Source of the DNA: Pseudolabrys sp. | GTDB taxonomy: Bacteria > Pseudomonadota > Alphaproteobacteria > Rhizobiales > Xanthobacteraceae | Reading direction: 5' to 3' | DNA length: 5,907 bases | Assembly: GCA_026125925.1 (NCBI GenBank) | Contig: JAHCKF010000233.1 | Location: 1 to 5,907 of the forward strand | Shown: piece by piece, positions 1 to 4,752 of the stretch | How positions within the stretch are numbered: position 1 is the first letter of the stretch | Layout of the letters: each line of letters starts with the position of its first letter | Position numbers and translations under genes: made by a program | The notes under the pieces: model-generated | Seen by the model: the letters and a program-made list of their open reading frames with translations, nothing else | The model's database searches: none | Told to the model about the DNA's origin: nothing

Positions 1-519
1 TTCTTCACCCATGAAGGTGCGCGACGAGCCGGTCACGCCATGCACGATCGAGATGTTGCCGGCGAGAAGATTGGAAAGCTGAGCAAGGAAGAGGGTGGGG
101 CGAAGGTCGCCCATCAGGCGCTCATTGAGAAACGCCGCCGGATTGGCCGCCTGAGTGTAACCGTTGAGGATCGTCGCATCGACCTTGAGGTCGCGCTCGC
201 CGCCACCCGCCGCGACGATCATGTCCATCTGCGACAGCAGTTCGGGCTTGCCTTTGACGCCGGCGGAATCGAGCGCAAGGCCGGCCGCATAAGTGCCGAT
301 GCGCTGCCAGGCTTCCATCTGGCGCTGATCGCCTTTCTTGGGGATCTGCGTGTCGAAATTCACCGGCGCGAGCGGGTGCACGACAAAAGGCGCGAAGGTC
401 GTGGCGTCGGCCGACGGCTGCCCCGCGGAGAGCTTCTGCCAATGCGCATCGACGCCTTCGCCCAGCGTCGAGACGATGCCGACACCCGTGATCCAGGCTT
501 CGCGCGGCGCGTCAACCAT
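1..519 (-). CDS. fabF2XL: Ketosynthase (beta-ketoacyl-ACP synthase fold) of FabF2XL type, partial, N-terminal 173 residues
   Basis: The frame is open from an ATG at 519 to the window edge, so the C-terminal half, with the His/His/Lys part of the active site, lies outside. The protein starts MVDAPREAWITGVGIVSTLG, the usual thiolase-fold opening (xVITGxGxVSxxG), and residues 153-173 (AGNISIVHGVTGSSRTFMGEE in outline) match the FabF stretch AGHLTIMYGLRGPSIS that leads to the active-site Cys. No Cys is encoded anywhere in the 173 residues, and the aligned Cys position falls on Glu173. Position after acpXL and fabZXL matches the known rhizobial cluster acpXL-fabZXL-fabF2XL-fabF1XL, which builds 27-hydroxyoctacosanoic acid for lipid A. 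The start overlaps the end of fabZXL by 8 bp (ATGGTTGA), and a GGAG at 530-533 could serve as ribosome binding site. Inferred role: condensing-enzyme subunit or chain-length partner for the long acyl chain. The ketosynthase family call is firm; the FabF2XL assignment rests mainly on gene order. Confidence 0.85.
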   Translation of the reverse strand, partial: MVDAPREAWITGVGIVSTLGEGVDAHWQKLSAGQPSADATTFAPFVVHPLAPVNFDTQIPKKGDQRQMEAWQRIGTYAAGLALDSAGVKGKPELLSQMDMIVAAGGGERDLKVDATILNGYTQAANPAAFLNERLMGDLRPTLFLAQLSNLLAGNISIVHGVTGSSRTFMGEE

Positions 520-985
520 TGAGCGCCATCTCCGGGGTGAGACCGACGCGAGCGGCCATCTTGAGCATCTCGCCGGCAAGTTCTTCGTTGGGGAATTCCA
601 TTACACGCAACGTGATGGTGGCGTCGCAAACCTGTTTGCCGTTGTTCTTCACCTTGGCGTCGAGCACGGCGTAGCCGGAGCCTTCGTGGACGAGCTTGGA
701 CTCGATGTTGAGAACATAGCCCGGCAGCACGAAGGTGCGGAGCTTGGCTTCCTTCACCGAGGCGAGGAAGGACATGCGCTTGAATTTGTTGATCGAGGAG
801 ACCAGCCAGCCGGAGGTCTGCGCCATGGCCTCGACGAGCAGCACGCCCGGCATCAGCGGGAAGCCGGGGAAGTGGCCCTCGAACACGGTCGAGACGGAGG
901 GAACCGTGGCCTCGCAGCTGATCCGGCGTTCGGTGATATCGAGGTCGACGACGCGATCGATCAGCTGAAAATACTCGAGGCGCAT
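512..985 (-). CDS. fabZXL: 3-hydroxyacyl-ACP dehydratase, FabZXL type
   Basis: This 157-residue hotdog-fold protein should remove water from 3-hydroxyacyl-ACP in the cytoplasm to give the trans-2-enoyl-ACP. The FabZ signature is intact at residues 37-57: GHFPGFPLMPGVLLVEAMAQ, with catalytic His38 and Glu52. The length is normal for FabZ (about 140-160). It begins 12 bp after the acpXL stop and in the same frame, and its own ribosome binding site is poor (nothing purine-rich directly before the ATG), so translation probably depends on coupling with acpXL. Its last bases overlap the ketosynthase start. The neighbouring dedicated carrier protein suggests it acts on long chains bound to AcpXL rather than being the housekeeping FabZ, which normally sits with lpxD and lpxA. 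The dehydratase call is very secure; the XL specialisation is inferred from context. Confidence 0.93.
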   Translation of the reverse strand: MRLEYFQLIDRVVDLDITERRISCEATVPSVSTVFEGHFPGFPLMPGVLLVEAMAQTSGWLVSSINKFKRMSFLASVKEAKLRTFVLPGYVLNIESKLVHEGSGYAVLDAKVKNNGKQVCDATITLRVMEFPNEELAGEMLKMAARVGLTPEMALNG

Positions 986-997
986 TGGCGTTGAGCG

Positions 998-1282
998 TTA
1001 AGCCCCCTTGGCGGCAACGAGCTCGTCGATGCGAGCGGCCAGGTTCTTGAGGACGAAATACTGATCGGTGGTGGCCTTGCCGTCGGAGACTTCCTGGGTC
1101 CACTGCTCGAGCGGCAGCTTGATGCCGAAGGCCTTGTCGATGGCGAAGGCGATATCGAGGAAATCCAGGCTGTCGATGCCCAGATCGTTGATGGCGTGGC
1201 TCTCGGGGGTGATCGAGTCGCGCGGGATATCGCAGGTCTCGGCGATAATATTGGCGATGGTCTCGAAAGTGGATGACATCAT
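998..1282 (-). CDS. acpXL: Acyl carrier protein AcpXL for very-long-chain fatty acid synthesis
   Basis: A 94-residue acidic carrier protein with the phosphopantetheine site [10 protein letters not shown] at residues 34-43; Ser38 is the expected attachment residue. The sequence is close to what I recall of rhizobial AcpXL: an opening of the STFxxxAxIIAET type, [33 protein letters not shown] in outline, and YFVLKNL further on. It is longer than housekeeping AcpP (about 78), as AcpXL is. AcpXL carries the 26-28 carbon chain later attached to lipid A by the acyltransferase LpxXL. Two start codons lie in tandem at 1282 and 1279. The purine-rich AGAGAG at 1285-1290 is only 2 nt from the first and 5 nt from the second, and the second gives the [15 protein letters not shown] start that fits the family, so 1279 (93 residues) is the likelier start. 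It leads the operon; promoter elements could not be placed with confidence. Confidence 0.95.
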   Translation of the reverse strand: MMSSTFETIANIIAETCDIPRDSITPESHAINDLGIDSLDFLDIAFAIDKAFGIKLPLEQWTQEVSDGKATTDQYFVLKNLAARIDELVAAKGA

Positions 1283-1284
1283 AA

Positions 1285-1290
1285 CTCTCT
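1285..1290 (-). promoter_or_regulatory. Ribosome binding site of acpXL (AGAGAG)
   Basis: On the minus strand AGAGAG precedes TT-ATG-ATG. The spacing of 5 nt to the second ATG (1279) against 2 nt to the first (1282) favours the second start. Confidence 0.5.
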
Positions 1291-1299
1291 GATTTTATT

Positions 1300-1316
1300 G
1301 AAGTTATGCCAACTTC
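1300..1316. promoter_or_regulatory. 17-bp palindrome GAAGTT-N5-AACTTC upstream of acpXL
   Basis: A perfect 6-bp inverted repeat with a 5-bp spacer, GAAGTTATGCCAACTTC, lies 18 bp before the first acpXL start codon. The dyad length and spacing suit a dimeric regulator's operator, and the position close to the start suits repression of the acpXL operon. No regulator is known to me for this site. In this GC-rich genome an AT-rich palindrome just before an operon is suggestive, but a 6-bp dyad can occur by chance. Confidence 0.35.
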
Positions 1317-1338
1317 CCGCGAAGAGGCAGTCGCCGTT

Positions 1339-1355
1339 CATGACCGAAGGTCATG
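1339..1355. repeat. Perfect hairpin CATGACC-GAA-GGTCATG
   Basis: Seven-base-pair perfect inverted repeat with a 3-nt gap, in the non-coding gap before acpXL. As RNA it would form a tight stem-loop in either direction; as DNA it could be an operator. No T run follows on either side, so a classical intrinsic terminator is not supported. Confidence 0.45.
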
Positions 1356-1379
1356 GGTCGGGAGCCCGTATAGCGAAGC

Positions 1380-1403
1380 CCCCGCCCAAGTTCAATGGCG
1401 GGG
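1380..1403. repeat. GC-rich inverted repeat CCCCGCC-N10-GGCGGGG
   Basis: Seven-base-pair perfect arms (1380-1386 and 1397-1403) around a 10-nt loop. It is one of four stem-loop candidates packed in 1339-1466, between the small membrane-protein gene and acpXL. It could be part of a leader or terminator region, or of a dispersed palindromic element. Confidence 0.4.
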
Positions 1404-1407
1404 TGCC

Positions 1408-1433
1408 CAAACCGCCGGAATGCCAAGGGTTTG
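1408..1433. repeat. Inverted repeat CAAACC-N14-GGTTTG
   Basis: Six-base-pair perfect arms (1408-1413 and 1428-1433) around a 14-nt spacer, directly beside the flanking hairpins. Alone it is weak evidence; it counts mainly as part of the inverted-repeat block 1339-1466. Confidence 0.25.
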
Positions 1434-1435
1434 CC

Positions 1436-1466
1436 CCCGGTCCTCGTAGCTGGCGAGGGGGCCGGG
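1436..1466 (-). terminator. Hairpin after the small membrane-protein gene, possible terminator without T run
   Basis: CCTCG (1442-1446) pairs with CGAGG (1454-1458) over a 7-nt loop, and outside a small internal bulge CCCGG (1436-1440) pairs with CCGGG (1462-1466). It begins 8 bp past the stop of the minus-strand gene ending at 1475, where a terminator would sit. No T-rich tract follows on the minus strand, so termination is an inference from position and stem strength only. Confidence 0.35.
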
Positions 1467-1474
1467 TGCGGCGC

Positions 1475-1807
1475 CTAATAGCGGCTGCGGACAGGAACAT
1501 CGACCGGCGAGCAGCCACGGCGGCCGGTCAGGACGCAGTCCTGGTTCTTGCGCATGCTGGCCATGGTATCGGCCAGCCAGAGCCCGGCGGCGCCCAGCAG
1601 CGCCACGAAGGCGAGCGCGGCGGCATTGACGATCATGCGCTGCCGGTAATCGTCGGGCGTCTCGTCGCGGCTGTACTTGGCGAGATCGTCGGCTGCCGGC
1701 CCCTCGGTCGCGGTATTGCCGTGACCCGACGGCTTCGAACCGCTGGGACGGCGAAGGCGGATGACCTGGGCGCCGGACTCCGGAGCGGTAGGTTGCTGGT
1801 TGACCAT
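1475..1807 (-). CDS. Small single-pass membrane protein of unknown function
   Basis: A 110-residue protein with three parts: a polar, Pro/Gly/Ser-rich N-terminus (1-55, including AQVIRLRRPSGSKPSG), one hydrophobic segment at about 58-80 (MIVNAAALAFVALLGAAGLWLAD), and a short tail with two Cys (residues 91 and 99, in DCVLTGRRGCSPV) ending in SRY. The arginines before the membrane segment suggest a cytoplasmic N-terminus and a periplasmic tail, where the two Cys could form a disulfide. I recall similar short proteins with a DCVLxGRRxC tail in Bradyrhizobiaceae, but no function. It is transcribed toward acpXL, 190 bp away, and divergently from the copper genes. No good ribosome binding site is visible before the ATG. 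The codon pattern, membrane segment and conserved-looking tail support a real gene; the function is not known. Confidence 0.72.
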   Translation of the reverse strand: MVNQQPTAPESGAQVIRLRRPSGSKPSGHGNTATEGPAADDLAKYSRDETPDDYRQRMIVNAAALAFVALLGAAGLWLADTMASMRKNQDCVLTGRRGCSPVDVPVRSRY

Positions 1808-1897
1808 CGTTCGGCCAGCCTATCACGGCTGCGGCCGCCTTACGACACAGATGCCAATGGATGGACGGTTCCGGCCCAAACTCATAAACTGGCACTA

Positions 1898-2254
1898 ATG
1901 TCCTTTCGTCTTCCCACACGACGCCTGATTGCGCTGGCCGCGGCCTATCTGATCGCGGCGCAGGCCGTTCTGCTGCCGCTGTCGGTGGCCGCCGCAAGTC
2001 CGATGCTGACCGCGCTGTGCATCTCGTCGTCGGACGGGACGGGGCACGGGCCGTCCGGGTCGGACAACGGCTGTGGCTGTGCCGCGGGGTGCGGCATGCA
2101 GTGCTGCGCGCCTGCCGCCCTGGATGCACCGGCCGCGAATTGCCAAGCGCCGCTGACCGCGGCGCAGGTCCTGGCGCCGGTCGTCGCGTTCGTCGCTGGT
2201 CTCCGTGCCGAGGATCGCGGCTGGCATCGGCCGCGCGCACCGCCGCTCGGCTGA
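1898..2254 (+). CDS. Short Cys-rich exported protein, DUF2946-like, next to a copper chaperone
   Basis: A 118-residue protein. Residues 1-33 form a basic start (RLPTRRL) followed by a long hydrophobic run ending in SVAAA, a signal peptide or membrane anchor. A Cys-rich centre follows, NGCGCAAGCGMQCC at 57-70 (Cys59, 61, 65, 69, 70), with further Cys at 41 and 82 and His50 nearby. The C-terminus has a hydrophobic stretch (88-102) and ends RPRAPPLG. Overall length, N-terminal hydrophobic segment, Cys-rich middle and closing RAPP are as I recall for DUF2946 proteins, which have no established function. It lies 87 bp before a PCu(A)C copper chaperone on the same strand, so a role in periplasmic copper binding or delivery is a reasonable inference. 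The frame is open far upstream (from 1298), but the ATG at 1898 is chosen because the signal sequence starts there and the upstream part is antisense to another gene. No clear ribosome binding site. Confidence 0.72.
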   Translation: MSFRLPTRRLIALAAAYLIAAQAVLLPLSVAAASPMLTALCISSSDGTGHGPSGSDNGCGCAAGCGMQCCAPAALDAPAANCQAPLTAAQVLAPVVAFVAGLRAEDRGWHRPRAPPLG

Positions 2255-2329
2255 CGTTTTATCACCTCTCTCTTCATCATCTTTATTCGCAGGCGACGAC
2301 GCAGAAGGTATGCGCGCGCCTCCATCGTC

Positions 2330-2334
2330 AGGAG
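2330..2334 (+). promoter_or_regulatory. Ribosome binding site of the copper chaperone (AGGAG)
   Basis: AGGAG lies 7 nt before the ATG at 2342, an ideal spacing that fixes this start. The rest of the gap (2255-2329) holds a pyrimidine-rich, relatively AT-rich stretch around 2257-2288 but no promoter or hairpin I can support. Confidence 0.7.
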
Positions 2335-2341
2335 CTCTTCA

Positions 2342-2857
2342 ATGTCACGTTTGATGCTGGCCGCCGCTCTCGCCGCCGTTCTGATGTCGCCGGCGCTGGC
2401 CAAGGATTACACCGTCGGCTCGCTCAAGATCGAGCAGCCCTGGGCGCGCGCGACGCCGAAAGGGGCGCCGGTCGGCGGCGGTTATTTCACCATTACCAAT
2501 ACCGGCGCGACGCCCGATCGTCTGGTTGGCGGCTCTGTTCCGGTGTCATCGGGCTTCGAAATTCATGAGATGGCCATGGACAATGGCGTCATGAAAATGC
2601 GGATGCTGCCGAAGGGCCTGGAGATCAAGCCGGGCGAAACGGTAACGCTCAAGCCCGGCGGCTTTCATCTGATGTTCACCGGCCTGAAGGACCAGCTCAA
2701 GCAGGGAACATCCTTCAAAGGCACCTTGCAGTTTGAGAAGGCGGGCAAGGTCGACGTCGAGTTTGCCGTCGAGGGCATGGCGGCGACGAGCGCCGACGGC
2801 GCTTCCGGTCATGGCGGTATGCCGATGAACCACGGCGACATGCACAAGAAGAACTAG
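2342..2857 (+). CDS. Periplasmic copper chaperone, PCu(A)C family
   Basis: A 171-residue exported protein that should bind Cu(I) in the periplasm and, as known for PCu(A)C relatives, help deliver it to the CuA/CuB sites of cytochrome c oxidase, often together with Sco. A Sec signal peptide spans 1-20 (MSRLMLAAALAAVLMSPALA, cleavage before KDY). The mature domain carries the copper motif: His75 and Met77 (IHEMAMDNGVMKMR), Met86, then His109 and Met111 (PGGFHLMF), close to the family pattern H(M)X10MX21HXM. The typical opening PWARATPKGAPVGGGYFTI is at 33-51. A tail at 156-171 rich in His and Met (GHGGMPMNHGDMH) adds possible metal ligands, a known variation in PCu(A)C proteins. It follows a Cys-rich small exported protein on the same strand and has its own strong ribosome binding site. 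It resembles PcuC of Bradyrhizobium by family, but the gene setting here differs, so no symbol is given. Confidence 0.95.
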   Translation: MSRLMLAAALAAVLMSPALAKDYTVGSLKIEQPWARATPKGAPVGGGYFTITNTGATPDRLVGGSVPVSSGFEIHEMAMDNGVMKMRMLPKGLEIKPGETVTLKPGGFHLMFTGLKDQLKQGTSFKGTLQFEKAGKVDVEFAVEGMAATSADGASGHGGMPMNHGDMHKKN

Positions 2858-2868
2858 CTGCGCTGGCG

Positions 2869-2901
2869 CGAAGGCCCTCGGCTACCAGCCGATGGCCTTC
2901 G
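2869..2901. terminator. Near-perfect hairpin between convergent genes, likely bidirectional terminator
   Basis: CGAAGGCC (2869-2876) pairs with GGCCTTCG (2894-2901); after one C/T mismatch TCGGCT (2878-2883) pairs with AGCCGA (2887-2892) over the loop ACC. This gives 14 pairs with one mismatch. It begins 11 bp after the copper-chaperone stop and covers the last codons and stop of dctM, so it can act on both transcripts. There is no T run on either side, so it may act with Rho or chiefly as an mRNA 3'-end stabiliser. Confidence 0.55.
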
Positions 2902-4204
2902 GCAGCCAGAGCGCCAGCCCGGGAAAGAAAAAAACCAGCAGCAGCGCCAGGATCTGCATCAGCACGAACGGGATGATGCCGCGATAGATGTCACCGGTGG
3001 TGATCTCCGGCGGCGCCACGCCACGCAGGAAGAACAGCGACCAGCCGAATGGCGGCGTCAGGAACGAGGTCTGCAGATTCACGCAGATCAATGTCGACAA
3101 CCACACCAGATCGGTATTCGCGTTGATGAAGATCGGCAGAAACAGCGGCACCGCGATATAGGAAATCTCGATCCATTCGATGAAGAAGCCGAGCACGAAG
3201 ATCAGCGCCATCAGGAACCAGATCGAGGCGTTAATGCCGCCCGGCAGAAGGGTGAAGGCATCCTGCACCAGCTTTTCGCCCTGAAGGCCGCGGAAGGCCA
3301 GCGAGAACACCTGCGCGCAGATGAGGATGAACATCACCATGGCGGTGATGCGGGTCGTGGCCTGAACGGTCTCACGCAGCACGGTCACCGTGAGGCGGCG
3401 GCCGATCGCGGCGACCAAGATCGAGCCGAGGGCGCCCATCGCTGCCGCTTCGGACGGCGCCGCGATGCCGGCAACGATCGAGCCGAGAACGGCGATCACA
3501 AGTCCGATCGGCGGCGCCACGACGCGGACGATCTTGCCTGTGAGCTCGACGCCGGAGATGGCGGCGCGCTCTTCCACCGGCACCGCCGGCACCATGTCCG
3601 GTCGGATCATGCCGAGGAGCAGGATGTAAGCGACATAGATGCCGGACAGCAGCAGGCCCGGGATCATCGCGGCGGCGAATATCGTGCCAACCGACTGGTT
3701 GGTGATATCGGCGAGCAAGATGAGGATCAGGCTCGGCGGAATGATCTGGCCGAGCGTACCGGAGGCGCAGATCACGCCGCAGGCCAGCCCCTTGTCGTAA
3801 CCACGCCGCAACAGGCCGGGCAGGGTCAGGAGGCCGAGCGTCACGACGGTGGCGCCGACAATCCCGGTGGTCGCTCCCATCAGCACGCCGACGAGGATGA
3901 TGCCGACGCCGAGACCGCCCTTGAGCGAGCCGGCGGCCAGGCCGATAACATCCATCAGTTCTTCGGCGAGCTTGGATTTCTCCAACATCACGCCCATGAA
4001 GACGAACAGCGGAATGGCGAGCAGCGTATAGTTGGTGACAACGCCGAAGATACGGTGCGGCAACAGATTGAATAGTCCCGGCCCGAAGCCGAGATATCCG
4101 AACACGAATCCGGTGGCAGCGAGCGTGAGGCCGACCGGGATGCCGATCAGCAGCAAGACAAAGAATGCGACCAGCATCAGGGTCGCGAGAACTTCGAGGG
4201 TCAT
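2882..4204 (-). CDS. dctM: TRAP transporter large membrane subunit (DctM)
   Basis: A 440-residue very hydrophobic inner-membrane protein, the translocating subunit of a TRAP uptake system that uses the sodium gradient. About 12 membrane segments can be read. Family landmarks are present: LLAIPLFVFMGVML (61-74), GTLGQIIPPSLILILLAD (149-166), GIAAPSEAAAMGALGSI (246-262), LQTSFLTPPFGWSLFFLRGV (377-396) and the ending GIIPFVLMQILALLLVFFFP (409-428). The length is normal for DctM (about 425-440). The start at 4204 is fixed by the ATGA overlap with the dctQ stop and by MTLEVLATLMLV, a normal DctM opening; the same frame is open to 4576, but that part is antisense-like shadow of dctQ in another frame. 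It is third in the order P-Q-M, and its 3' end lies in the hairpin shared with the convergent copper-chaperone gene. Substrate is set by DctP. Confidence 0.96.
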   Translation of the reverse strand: MTLEVLATLMLVAFFVLLLIGIPVGLTLAATGFVFGYLGFGPGLFNLLPHRIFGVVTNYTLLAIPLFVFMGVMLEKSKLAEELMDVIGLAAGSLKGGLGVGIILVGVLMGATTGIVGATVVTLGLLTLPGLLRRGYDKGLACGVICASGTLGQIIPPSLILILLADITNQSVGTIFAAAMIPGLLLSGIYVAYILLLGMIRPDMVPAVPVEERAAISGVELTGKIVRVVAPPIGLVIAVLGSIVAGIAAPSEAAAMGALGSILVAAIGRRLTVTVLRETVQATTRITAMVMFILICAQVFSLAFRGLQGEKLVQDAFTLLPGGINASIWFLMALIFVLGFFIEWIEISYIAVPLFLPIFINANTDLVWLSTLICVNLQTSFLTPPFGWSLFFLRGVAPPEITTGDIYRGIIPFVLMQILALLLVFFFPGLALWLPKAIGW

Positions 4205-4737
4205 AGATGGTCCTTGGCGGCAACGTCGTCCGGGCTGAAAGCAGCCAAGCCGGTGGCGGCATGAATGGCCTGCGCCAGCGACTGCAGGAACAGCAGGACG
4301 AAGCCGACCGGAATGAATGACTTGATCACATAGACCGCGTCGATGCCGCCGGGATTGGGCGAGCCTTCGCGCATCGCCCAGGATTGCTCGACGAAGGCGA
4401 TGGAGAGGTAGACGACCAGCGCGGAAAAGATCATGGCAATAATCGCTGAGGCGACATCGACCGCGAGTTTGAGTCGCGGCGGGAACGAGGCGAACAGCAC
4501 GTCGACGCGGACATGTTCGCCGTGCCGCAGGGCATACGACATCCCGAACAAAGTGAGCGGCACCAGGAGGTACCATTCAAGCTCCTGCGCCCAGATGGCG
4601 CCGATCGAAAAGCCGTAACGCAGGAGTACGTTGCCGCCCATGACCAGCGCCACGATCAACGCCAGCCAGGAGATAATGCTGCCGACGCGATCGATGAAAT
4701 GATCGATGGCGCCGGCGATCGATTTTGCCGCTGTCAC
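4201..4737 (-). CDS. dctQ: TRAP transporter small membrane subunit (DctQ), GTG start
   Basis: A 178-residue protein with four membrane segments at about 18-40, 53-71, 92-113 and 138-159, as usual for DctQ, which assembles with DctM in the inner membrane and is needed for transport. The conserved first half is clear: NVLLRYGFSIGAIWAQELEWYLLVPLTLFG in outline (36-65), followed by ALRHGEHVRVDVL (69-81). The loop SPNPGGIDAVYVIKSFIPVG (126-145) is typical of the larger DctQ type that pairs with TakP-like binding proteins. The initiation codon is GTG at 4737, backed by GAGG at 4745-4748 with 7 nt spacing; the next in-frame Met is residue 33, inside the first membrane segment, which supports GTG. 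It begins 15 bp after dctP ends, and its TGA overlaps the dctM ATG. Confidence 0.94.
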   Translation of the reverse strand: MTAAKSIAGAIDHFIDRVGSIISWLALIVALVMGGNVLLRYGFSIGAIWAQELEWYLLVPLTLFGMSYALRHGEHVRVDVLFASFPPRLKLAVDVASAIIAMIFSALVVYLSIAFVEQSWAMREGSPNPGGIDAVYVIKSFIPVGFVLLFLQSLAQAIHAATGLAAFSPDDVAAKDHL

Positions 4738-4744
4738 GTCGAGA

Positions 4745-4748
4745 CCTC
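4745..4748 (-). promoter_or_regulatory. Ribosome binding site deciding the dctQ GTG start (GAGG)
   Basis: GAGG on the minus strand lies 7 nt before the GTG at 4737, in the 15-bp gap after the dctP stop. It supports the GTG, since no ATG is available at the N-terminus. Confidence 0.6.
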
Positions 4749-4752
4749 GGTC

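Noticed and set aside
338..994. Long plus-strand open frame (218 codons) opposite fabZXL and fabF2XL
   Set aside because: It is antisense to two well-recognised genes, its translation has no family features, and GC-rich codon bias readily leaves such frames open.
360..1103. Minus-strand open frame of 247 codons across acpXL, fabZXL and fabF2XL
   Set aside because: Arg/Pro-rich out-of-frame shadow of the three real genes on the same strand.
1283..1360. Sigma-70 promoter for acpXL on the minus strand
   Set aside because: TTGGCA and TAAAAT-like hexamers are present but with wrong spacing (about 9 bp), so no promoter can be supported.
1298..1897. Upstream extension of the Cys-rich protein's open frame
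   Set aside because: It runs antisense over the small membrane-protein gene and through the inverted-repeat block; the natural signal-sequence start is at 1898.
2310..2354. Fourteen-codon open frame overlapping the copper-chaperone start, possible leader peptide
   Set aside because: No ribosome binding site of its own and no attenuator-like structure; the AGGAG inside it clearly serves the ATG at 2342.
1392..2403. Minus-strand open frames opposite the Cys-rich protein
   Set aside because: Low-complexity Arg/Ala/Pro translations without recognisable features; the plus strand has the signal peptide and the Cys motif.
4205..4576. N-terminal extension of dctM giving a 564-codon frame
   Set aside because: The extension is an out-of-frame reading of dctQ; DctM proteins start at the MTLEVLATLM position and the ATGA overlap supports 4204.
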